A DNA stretch of 64,000 nt from JACVRW01 sp052038485 (GTDB lineage: Bacteria; Actinomycetota; Thermoleophilia; Solirubrobacterales; Thermoleophilaceae): positions 62,001 through 126,000 of the forward strand of contig JBQGCL010000106.1 of the NCBI GenBank assembly GCA_052038485.1, in the 5' to 3' direction. The notes below the pieces were generated by a model. That model saw only the letters and a program-made list of their open reading frames with translations. It had not been told where the DNA came from and made no database searches. A program made the translations under genes and the position numbers. Of this stretch, positions 51,046-58,248 are shown piece by piece. The number at the start of each line of letters is the position of its first letter. The stretch's first letter is position 1.

Positions 51046-52564
51046 CGCCGCGCGGCTCGCGCTCGGCCGCGCCGTTGAGGTCCCAGTTCGCGATCAGGTC
51101 GTCGAGGCCGTCGGATGGCCCCGCCCGGCGCTCCGCGAGCGCCACCACCGCCGCGAACAGCAGGATCGCGGGCAGCGTCACCGCGGGGACCTGCCAGTCC
51201 CAGTCGATCGTCGCGTGCAGCAGGAAGACGACCCCCGCCGCCACCGGACCGGCGACCGCGAGCCGCTCGCGGCGCAGCGCGCGCGCCGCGGAGGCACCCA
51301 GCCCGCCGATGAACAACGCGAAGGCCGCGAGGCCGACCAGGCCCAGCTCGACCGCCATCTCGAGCGGCAGCGAGTGCACCTCGAGCGCGTAGCCGGCGAC
51401 CGGCCGCTCGCGCAGCCAGACCGTGCGAAAGCCCCCGGAGCCGACGCCCTCGATCGGGTGATCCACGAACGCATCGGCGCCGACGTGCCAGTAGTCGTAG
51501 CGGCGCGAGTCGACCGAGGTCAGCCGCGCCGGACCGCGAATCTCGGACGGGGTCTCGGCGCTGCTGCGCTCGGCGAGCCCGCTGGCGACGAGGCTGGCCA
51601 GCGCCAGACCGAGCGCGACGAGCGCCACCGCCGGCAGCTGGCGCGCGGTGGCGAGCGTCGAGGCGCGCAGGCGCCCGCTGCGTTCGCCGCGGTCCATCCA
51701 CACCTCGAGCAGGGCGGCAGCCGCCATCACCGCGAGCAGGATGAGCAGCATCGTCGCGCCGTCTGTCGCGCGCTGGTCCGGGCCGCCCTCGAGCGACGCC
51801 ACTCCCGGCAGGGCGACCGAGCACACCGCGGTCAGGACGCCGGCGGCGACCGTGGTCGCGGCCGCGCGCACCTGTGTGCGCGTGGGGGCGGCGGCCACGA
51901 GCACGAGCAGCCCGATCAGCCCGGCGGCGATCGCGCCGCGCGAGTAGGACAGGTAGGCGCCCAGCGCGAGCGGCACGGATCCGGCGAGCGCGGACGCCCG
52001 CATCCAGAGCGGACGGGTGGTGTCGCCGGCGAGCCTGGCGCAGAGGACCATGCCCATCGCCGCGAGTGCGCCCTCGGCGTTCCAGTACGTGATCGGCTGC
52101 TCCAGCCGGCCGTCGGCGCGCGAGGACTTGCTCAACTCGAGCAGGTCGGGCAGCAGCCGGCCCGCGAGCCCGTACCCGATCACCACGAGCGTGCCGGCGG
52201 CGAGCGCCGGCTCGAGCGCGCGCGCCGCGCGGGCATCGCGCAGCACCCCCAGTGCGGCGAGCAGCGTCCCGGTGTAGAGCAGCAGCCGCACGAGGTTGTC
52301 GGTGGCCGGGCTCGGCAGCGGCGCCCAGGCGAACGAGACCGCGGTCCAGACGGTGATGAAGCAGAGCCCGCCGAGCGCCGCCCAGCCGGCGCGCGACGAG
52401 GGCAGCGGGCGCGGGCTGGCGAAAGCCAGCGCTAGCACGAGCGCCCAGACGACGCAGGTCGCGACGAGGCGAGGCTCTTCGAAATAGCCGCCGGTCTTGA
52501 AGGCCAGGACCGTGGGTCCGACGAACAGGATGGCCGCCGCGAGCAGCAGGACAGCGCGACGCAT
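51023..52564 (-). CDS. O-antigen ligase family membrane protein (polymerase 4, TPR-paired copy B)
   Basis: A polytopic protein of 513 residues, clear paralogue of the one at 28140-29630: RRAVLLLAAAILFVGPTVLA with TGGYFEEPRLVA, LEQPITYWNAEGALAAMGMV, LSYSRGAIAAGLIGLL, then the loop TSVDSRRYDYWHVGADAFVD with HPIEGVGSGGFRTVW and EVHSLPLEMAVELGLVG, and HATIDWDWQVPAVTLPAILL. ATG 52564 has TACGCT 9 nt upstream, so the long in-frame extension into the upstream gene was rejected. It follows the spermidine-synthase-like gene by 28 bp. Confidence 0.86.
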   Translation of the reverse strand: MRRAVLLLAAAILFVGPTVLAFKTGGYFEEPRLVATCVVWALVLALAFASPRPLPSSRAGWAALGGLCFITVWTAVSFAWAPLPSPATDNLVRLLLYTGTLLAALGVLRDARAARALEPALAAGTLVVIGYGLAGRLLPDLLELSKSSRADGRLEQPITYWNAEGALAAMGMVLCARLAGDTTRPLWMRASALAGSVPLALGAYLSYSRGAIAAGLIGLLVLVAAAPTRTQVRAAATTVAAGVLTAVCSVALPGVASLEGGPDQRATDGATMLLILLAVMAAAALLEVWMDRGERSGRLRASTLATARQLPAVALVALGLALASLVASGLAERSSAETPSEIRGPARLTSVDSRRYDYWHVGADAFVDHPIEGVGSGGFRTVWLRERPVAGYALEVHSLPLEMAVELGLVGLAAFALFIGGLGASAARALRRERLAVAGPVAAGVVFLLHATIDWDWQVPAVTLPAILLFAAVVALAERRAGPSDGLDDLIANWDLNGAAEREPRGATATPAG

Positions 52565-52573
52565 GGCCGAGGG

Positions 52574-52579
52574 AGCGTA
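52574..52579 (-). promoter_or_regulatory. -10 element of polymerase 4
   Basis: TACGCT on the minus strand ends 9 nt before ATG 52564, in the 28-bp gap after the stop of the spermidine-synthase-like gene. Confidence 0.45.
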
Positions 52580-52592
52580 GCGGTGCGTACCG

Positions 52593-54941
52593 CTAGCTGT
52601 GAACGACCGCCTTGCGCTCGGGCTCCCGCGCGGGCTGGCCCGCCCAGGCGCCGAGCCGCACGTGGGCCAACGCGAGGAGGTAGCACGCGAGCGCGACCAG
52701 CGTCGCGGCCGGGAAGCCGGCGACGATCGCAACCGTGATCGCGCCGGCGGAGGCCACCACCGAGGCGATCCCGTTGACGCCCCAGGCCCAGGCCACGCCG
52801 CGCGGGTAGAGGGCGGCGAGTCGCGTCAGCCCAAGCGGCATCGCCATCCCGAGCGCGACCCCGACGGGCGCCAGCAGCAGCACGGTGACGATCACGCGCG
52901 CGGCGAAGCTGAGGTCGATCAGCGCCGCCAGCAGCGGGTGGAGCAGGAACGCGCTGGCGGCGATCAGCGCGCACGCGATGGCGAGCGCCGCCGTGAGCGC
53001 GGCGCGCGGGTTCGCGACCCGGCCGGCGAGCAGGGAGCCGGCGCCGGTCCAGAGCAGCAGCGAGAACAGCACCACCGAGAGCGCGTAGGTCGGGAAGCCT
53101 AGGAACAGCACGAAGCGCTGGATCAGCACGATCTCGAGCGTCAGGAAGCCCAGCCCGATCGCCGCGAAGAAGCCGAGTGCGGTCAGCGGCGGGCGATCCT
53201 GGCGGGCGGTCAGGAACAGCGGCGCCGCGACCAGCGTCAGGGACAGCACCGCCAGGATGCCGAAGGTCACGATCAGCACCAGGAACGGCTCGGCCGCGTA
53301 GATGTAGCCGGGGTCGTCCGCGCCGAGCGAGCTCAGCCGGCGCATCTGGAAGAAGAACGGCTTGTCGTCGGTCGGCGCGCACACGTCCAGCCGGTAGCCC
53401 TCGCAGAACGCCTTCGCCGACGGCGCCTTGGCCAGATCGGCCCACTCGTACTGGTAGGGCCCGTTGGGCGCGAACGCCACGCCCTCGCCGCGCACGCGGG
53501 CGAGCGCGCGCACGCGCGTCAGCTCGGCCTGGGTCCAGGGCCGCTTGCGCGCCAGCGTGGTCGCGTAGAGCTCGTTGAGGATGTCGCGGCCCATCACCAC
53601 GACGACGTTGCGCTCGGGGTGCTCCACGCCCCGCTCGCGGAGCGTCTCGAGTGCGAGCACGGTCACGCGCAGGCCCTCGTCGCCGACGAGCCGGCGTGGT
53701 CGCGACACCGCCAGCACGCCGTTCGGCCGCAGGTGGTCGAAGTACTCGTCGAACGCCTCGACCGTGTAGAGGTTGTTCTCGCTCAGCGTGAACGCCTGCG
53801 CCGAGCCGGCCGAGAGCGTGTCGGCGAAGCCGAGGTGGACCACGTCGTAGTCGGCGTCGCCCTCGACCAGCGCCGTGCGGCCGTCGCCGATGCGCGTGTG
53901 CACGCGGGGCAGCGTGTAGGGCGAGCCGGAGAAGTCGCGCAGCCCGTCGTCGGCGGCGTCGCGGATCGCGGCGTTGAGCTCCACCGCGTCGACGCGCTGG
54001 ACCCCCGACGAGAGCGCGTTGAGGATGTCTCGCCCGCCGCCGGGGCCGATCAGCAGGGCCCGGTCGGTGCCGCCGAAGACGAACGCCAGCGAGTGCGGCC
54101 CGAGCGCGAGGTCCTTCCAATTGGGCATGTGGCCGCCGCGCTGGTAGCCCGCCACGGGGGCGCCGCCGCGGTCGAAGAACAACGGCGCGAAGTTCTGGCC
54201 CGGCTTGGCGCCGTAGGCGACCACACGGCTCAGCGGCGTCCACTTGTCGAACACCGGGTCGACGTTCTCGAGGTTGGCGGGCTTCGGCTCGTAGACGGTC
54301 GTCGCCGCGGCGACCCCGACGCCGACCGCGCCCAGCGCGAGCACCGCCGCGCCGGCGCGCGCCACCCGCGGCGCCCAGCCGGCCGAGAACAGCAGCGCCG
54401 CGAGCGCCGCCACCGGGGACAAGGCCACCAGCAGCGTCGGCACCGAGATCGCCCACATCAGCGGGACCACCGCGACCGCGCCCAGCGCCGCGCCGACCAG
54501 GTCGAACGCGTACAGGCGCGCGATCGTGCGCGTATATCCGCGTACGGCGAGGGCGATCACGGTCCCGCCGGCGGCGAACATCAGCGTCGTCAGCGCGCTG
54601 GTCAGCGCGAGCAGGCCGACGAAGCGGCCGGTGACCGCGTCGGTCGAGCCGAACTTGATCCGCGCGAGCACCAGCGGGATCACCAGCAGCAGCGCCGCGA
54701 AGCCGATCGACCAGCGCGCCAGCTGCTCCTCGAGCGGCCGCCGGTCGAACCAGTCGGGCCGCACGTAGACCGCGATCGCGCCCGCACCGGCCCCCAGCAG
54801 GGCGAGCGAGATCGACAGGAAGCTGAAGTGGTAGAAGAGCGAGGCGGAGAAGAAGCGCGTCAGCAGGACCTGGAGCGCCAGCACGCAGCCGGCGACCAGC
54901 CCCACCCCGAAGCCCACTCGAACGGGCAGCCCGCGCTCCAT
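52593..54941 (-). CDS. Membrane-embedded spermidine synthase-like protein
   Basis: 782 residues. About seven membrane segments come first (residues 10-240), then a soluble Rossmann domain (about 290-500) with ALLIGPGGGRDILNALSSGV, VDAVELNAAIRDAADDGLRD, HTRIGDGRTALVEGDADYDV and VVHLGFADTLSAGSAQAFTL, then more membrane segments (about 540-750). The Rossmann domain is of the polyamine aminopropyltransferase (SpeE) type, with GxGxG-like GPGGGRD and acidic E in VELN, but the usual catalytic D-x-x-D-P after motif III is replaced by HLGFAD. So polyamine synthesis is doubtful; it may modify lipid-linked material. ATG 54941 has TAGGAT 7 nt upstream. It probably leads into polymerase 4. Confidence 0.78.
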   Translation of the reverse strand: MERGLPVRVGFGVGLVAGCVLALQVLLTRFFSASLFYHFSFLSISLALLGAGAGAIAVYVRPDWFDRRPLEEQLARWSIGFAALLLVIPLVLARIKFGSTDAVTGRFVGLLALTSALTTLMFAAGGTVIALAVRGYTRTIARLYAFDLVGAALGAVAVVPLMWAISVPTLLVALSPVAALAALLFSAGWAPRVARAGAAVLALGAVGVGVAAATTVYEPKPANLENVDPVFDKWTPLSRVVAYGAKPGQNFAPLFFDRGGAPVAGYQRGGHMPNWKDLALGPHSLAFVFGGTDRALLIGPGGGRDILNALSSGVQRVDAVELNAAIRDAADDGLRDFSGSPYTLPRVHTRIGDGRTALVEGDADYDVVHLGFADTLSAGSAQAFTLSENNLYTVEAFDEYFDHLRPNGVLAVSRPRRLVGDEGLRVTVLALETLRERGVEHPERNVVVVMGRDILNELYATTLARKRPWTQAELTRVRALARVRGEGVAFAPNGPYQYEWADLAKAPSAKAFCEGYRLDVCAPTDDKPFFFQMRRLSSLGADDPGYIYAAEPFLVLIVTFGILAVLSLTLVAAPLFLTARQDRPPLTALGFFAAIGLGFLTLEIVLIQRFVLFLGFPTYALSVVLFSLLLWTGAGSLLAGRVANPRAALTAALAIACALIAASAFLLHPLLAALIDLSFAARVIVTVLLLAPVGVALGMAMPLGLTRLAALYPRGVAWAWGVNGIASVVASAGAITVAIVAGFPAATLVALACYLLALAHVRLGAWAGQPAREPERKAVVHS

Positions 54942-54948
54942 CGCGGCG

Positions 54949-54954
54949 ATCCTA
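54949..54954 (-). promoter_or_regulatory. -10 element of the spermidine synthase-like gene
   Basis: TAGGAT on the minus strand ends 7 nt before ATG 54941. The divergent C-methyltransferase gene has TATAGT (55019-55024), 11 nt before its ATG. Confidence 0.5.
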
Positions 54955-55035
54955 GACAGCCCGCGGCGGAGCCGCGCCGGGCCGCGTGCAACCTGCTCGG
55001 GGGCGCACTGGTTGCGTTTATAGTCGCCGTTCGGC

Positions 55036-56373
55036 ATGAGCTCCGCGCCTACGAGCCTGCGCACGCGGACCACCTGCAGGGTCTGCGGGTCGTCCCAGCT
55101 CGCCCCGGTCCTGGACCTCGGTCAGCACTCGATCGCGGGCGCCTTCCCGGAGCCGGGCGGCGAGCTGCCCGTCCAGCGGACGATTCCGCTGGAGCTGGTG
55201 CGCTGCGACATGACGCGCGACCAGGACGCGTGCGGGCTGCTCCAGCTGCGCCACACGGTGCCCGGGCCGATCCTCTACCAGTCGTACTGGTACCGCAGCG
55301 GCGTCAACCGCACGATGACCGAGAACCTGCACGGCATCGCCCGCGGCGTCGAGCGGCTGAGCGACCTCCGTCCCGGCGACCTCGTGATCGACATCGGCTG
55401 CAACGACGGCACGCTGTTCGACGGCTACTCCTCGCGCGATCTGCGGTTCATCGGCTTCGACCCCTCCGACGTGACCCGCTACGCGGTCGCAAAGGGGTAC
55501 GAGGTCGTGCGCGACTTCTTCAGCGCCCGGACGCTGAAGCAGCGCCATCCGGACCAGAAGGCCCGCGCGATCACCTCGATCGCGATGTTCTACGACCTCG
55601 AGGACCCGGGCGCGTTCGTGCGCGAGGTGGCCGACTCGCTGGCGGAGGACGGCATCTGGGCGATGGAGCTGCACTACCTGCCCACGATGCTGCGCCTGAA
55701 CGCCTTCGACGTGATCGTGCACGAGCACCTGGAGTACTACTCGCTGGCGGTGATCGAGCGGCTGCTCGCCGACGCCGGGCTGGCGCTGACCGACGCCGAG
55801 CTCAACGACATGAACGGCGGGTCGATCCGGCTGTTCATCGGGCACGCGGGCAGGCGCGAACCGAGCCCCGAGGCGACGGAGCGGCTCCAGGGGCTGCGCG
55901 TCGCCGAGTTCGAGATGGCGCTCGACTCGCCGGCTCCGTACGAGCAGTTCGCCCGCAACGTCGAGCGCGTCCGCGACGACCTCAAGCAGCTCTGCGAGCG
56001 CGTGGCGGGCGAGGGCAAGACGATCCACATCTACGGCGCCTCGACGAAGGGCAACACGATCCTCCAGTACGCCGGGCTCGACCGCTCGATCATCCCGTTC
56101 GCCGCCGATCGCAACCCGGACAAGTGGGGCTCGGAGACGATCCGGACGGGGATCCCGATCATCAGCGAGGACGAATCGCGGGCGATGAAGCCGGACTACT
56201 ACCTGGTTCTGCCCTGGCACTTCCTGGACGAGTTCCTCGAGCGCGAGGGCGAGTACCTCGAAGCGGGCGGGCGCTTCATCGTCCCGCTGCCAGAGGTCAG
56301 AGTGATCGGCGCAGACGCCCTCGAGGCGCGCGCAGCCGACCGAGCTGCCGCGCCGCCCGTCGACATGACCTAA
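55036..56373 (+). CDS. NDP-sugar C-methyltransferase (zinc-binding, TylC3/NovU type)
   Basis: 445 residues with the three domains of sugar C-methyltransferases. An N-terminal zinc-binding part has C14 and C17 (CRVCGSS), C57 and C66 (RCDMTRDQDACGLLQL). The SAM domain has LVIDIGCNDGTLFDGYSSRD and IGFDPSD, with the family's HEHLEYYSLAVIERLLADAG near residue 235. The C-terminal domain has IHIYGASTKGNTILQYAGLD. The family adds a methyl branch to C-3 or C-5 of a 4-keto-deoxysugar on its nucleotide. The product would be a branched deoxysugar. It is 10 bp upstream of the DUF5989 gene, whose -10 element overlaps its stop codon. Confidence 0.9.
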   Translation: MSSAPTSLRTRTTCRVCGSSQLAPVLDLGQHSIAGAFPEPGGELPVQRTIPLELVRCDMTRDQDACGLLQLRHTVPGPILYQSYWYRSGVNRTMTENLHGIARGVERLSDLRPGDLVIDIGCNDGTLFDGYSSRDLRFIGFDPSDVTRYAVAKGYEVVRDFFSARTLKQRHPDQKARAITSIAMFYDLEDPGAFVREVADSLAEDGIWAMELHYLPTMLRLNAFDVIVHEHLEYYSLAVIERLLADAGLALTDAELNDMNGGSIRLFIGHAGRREPSPEATERLQGLRVAEFEMALDSPAPYEQFARNVERVRDDLKQLCERVAGEGKTIHIYGASTKGNTILQYAGLDRSIIPFAADRNPDKWGSETIRTGIPIISEDESRAMKPDYYLVLPWHFLDEFLEREGEYLEAGGRFIVPLPEVRVIGADALEARAADRAAAPPVDMT

Positions 56374-56376
56374 CTT
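56371..56376 (+). promoter_or_regulatory. -10 element overlapping a stop codon
   Basis: TAACTT starts with the TAA stop of the C-methyltransferase gene and ends 7 nt before ATG 56384. It would give the DUF5989/SGNH/carbamoyltransferase cassette a leaderless promoter of its own. Confidence 0.5.
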
Positions 56377-56383
56377 AAGTCGC

Positions 56384-56551
56384 ATGCTGAGGGCCCGCCA
56401 CCTCTTGAGGCTGTCTGGCGAGTTCGTCGGCTACGCCGTGGTCAACCGGGCCTGGTGGGTTCCGGCTCTGACGTTGGTCCTCGCACTCGCGGCCGTCCTG
56501 ATCGCGGTGGGTCAGGCGGCCGCTCCGGTCACGCTCTATCCGTTGTTCTAG
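56384..56551 (+). CDS. DUF5989-like small membrane protein
   Basis: Only 55 residues. It starts MLRARHLLRLSGEFVGYAVV, then NRAWWVPALTLVLALAAVLI (one membrane segment) and ends QAAAPVTLYPLF. The pattern (basic helix, an aromatic W-W or K-W-W before the membrane segment, a short Gln/Ala-rich turn and an ending in Y-x-L-F) matches DUF5989 as I recall it: small proteins that sit just before SxtJ-like and carbamoyltransferase genes. The match is from memory of the family and its context. The stop is 5 bp before the next gene. Role unknown; a small subunit of a membrane complex is plausible. Confidence 0.72.
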   Translation: MLRARHLLRLSGEFVGYAVVNRAWWVPALTLVLALAAVLIAVGQAAAPVTLYPLF

Positions 56552-56556
56552 CCCCT

Positions 56557-58248
56557 GTGTCCACCTCGGTCACTGACGAGACCCGTGCAGCTCGGGAGGA
56601 TCAGCCCCCCGACTGGTCGCCGGTGCCCGAGCGCGGCCCGGGCCGGCACCCGCGGCTGAAGGTCCTCTGGCGCTGGCTGGCCGCCGCCGCGGTCGTCGTG
56701 GTGCTGTGGCTGCTCGGGCACGAGCCGGCGGCGGTCGGGCTCGCGGTCCTGATCACGACCGTCACGCTGCTGTCCGCGACGGTGCCGGCGGTCGCGCGCG
56801 CGGTCGACCGCGGTGAGCACGCGATCCAGTCGGTCGCCGGACGCGGGCTGCGCTTCGTGCTGCTGGGGGCGATGCAGCTGCTGATCTTCACCCCGGTGTC
56901 GCTGGTGATGCGGCTCCTGCGCTTCGACCCACTCGCGCTCGGCGGCTCGCCCGAGGACGCGACCTTCTGGAGGCCGGCGCCGGCCCGGCCGCGGGCGCTG
57001 CACCGCCACCTCTACACGTACGAGCGCATGCCGGTCGAGGGCATCAGGCGCGACACCCTGCCGTTCCCGGTGCTGCGGAAGGTGCTCCTGGTGCTGATCC
57101 TGCTGCTCGTGGTCGACGTCGCCGCCGGTTCGCTGTTCGACGCGCTCGATGGACGCGAGGACACCCCGCGCGCCACCGGGTCGCCGAACACGCAGCTGCT
57201 GGTCCCGAATGCCGCCGCCGGGCGCGACGAGCCGTGGCGTCACGACCTCGGTTGGGACATCACCCACGCCTGGGACGGCAAGTACTACGACGCCTTCCTG
57301 GGCTGGAGGCTGGCCGACTTCGACAGCCGCTACGTGAACGTCAAGGACGACATCCGGCGCAGCTACCAGCCGGCGCCGGCGGGCGGCGACCCCGTCGACG
57401 TCTACTTCCTGGGCGGGTCGGCGATGTTCGGCTGGTTCCAGCGCGACGGGCACACGATCCCGTCGGAGGTGGCGCGGCTGGCGGAGGCCGACGGCATCCC
57501 GGTGCGGGTCGTCAACTATGCGACGCCGGCGTGGGTCAACTGGCAGGAGTCGCTGAAGCTCCAGGACCTGATCACGTCCGGGCAGAAGCCGGACGTCGCG
57601 GTCTTCTACGACGGCGGCAACGAGCTCGTGAGCCAGTTCTCGCAGGGCGCCCACAGCGACCTGGAGACGACGCTCAGCCGCCAGATCAGCGCCCAGCTCG
57701 GGTATGGCCTCACGCGCCCGCCCTCGGGTCGCGGGGGGCTGCTCGGGTTCACCGACGCCTGGGCGAGGGTGAGCGCGGTGCACCGGGTCGGCGAGCGGCT
57801 CGGGCTGCTGACCGACCCGGACGAGCCGCCGGAGGACGTGCTCAGATCCCCGTGGGTCGGCGATCAAGCCGGCCAGGCCTCCGCGGCCGGCCGCTACGCG
57901 GCCTCGATCTACAGGCGCGGGGTGGGCGTGGTGAGCGCCCTGGCCGACAGATACGGCTTCAAGGCCGACTTCTTCTGGCAGCCCACCGTGTTCAGCAAGC
58001 GGCTCGTCGACGGCGAGGACTTCGCGCTGCGCGGGGTCGCCACGGACCCCGACGCCTGGCGCGTGGCCACCCGCACGGCCCGCGCCGGCCTGCCGCCCGA
58101 GACGGTCGACCTGAGCACGGCCTGGGACCGCACCGACAAGCCGGTCATGTACGACTTCGTGCACAGCAACGAGCTGGGCGCGCGCGTCGTGGCGGCGGCC
58201 ATCTACAAGCGCATCAAGCCGCAGCTGCTCGAGGTGGCCGGCCGGTGA
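56557..58248 (+). CDS. Membrane protein with SxtJ-like N-terminus and SGNH hydrolase domain
   Basis: 563 residues from GTG 56557. After a hydrophilic start come two close membrane segments (WLAAAAVVVVLWLLG and VGLAVLITTVTLLSATV), further hydrophobic stretches (FVLLGAMQLLIFTPVSLVM; VLLVLILLLVVDVAAG), then an SGNH/GDSL-type hydrolase domain: VYFLGGSAMFGWFQRDGHTI (block I, with the G-x-S), VRVVNYATPAWVNWQESLKL, PDVAVFYDGGNELVSQF and the ending YDFVHSNELGARVVAAAIYK (block V, D-x-x-H). SGNH enzymes in such loci move or remove acyl groups. In other genomes the SxtJ-like and SGNH parts tend to be separate; here they look fused. It overlaps the carbamoyltransferase start by 4 bp (GTGA). Confidence 0.77.
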   Translation: MSTSVTDETRAAREDQPPDWSPVPERGPGRHPRLKVLWRWLAAAAVVVVLWLLGHEPAAVGLAVLITTVTLLSATVPAVARAVDRGEHAIQSVAGRGLRFVLLGAMQLLIFTPVSLVMRLLRFDPLALGGSPEDATFWRPAPARPRALHRHLYTYERMPVEGIRRDTLPFPVLRKVLLVLILLLVVDVAAGSLFDALDGREDTPRATGSPNTQLLVPNAAAGRDEPWRHDLGWDITHAWDGKYYDAFLGWRLADFDSRYVNVKDDIRRSYQPAPAGGDPVDVYFLGGSAMFGWFQRDGHTIPSEVARLAEADGIPVRVVNYATPAWVNWQESLKLQDLITSGQKPDVAVFYDGGNELVSQFSQGAHSDLETTLSRQISAQLGYGLTRPPSGRGGLLGFTDAWARVSAVHRVGERLGLLTDPDEPPEDVLRSPWVGDQAGQASAAGRYAASIYRRGVGVVSALADRYGFKADFFWQPTVFSKRLVDGEDFALRGVATDPDAWRVATRTARAGLPPETVDLSTAWDRTDKPVMYDFVHSNELGARVVAAAIYKRIKPQLLEVAGR

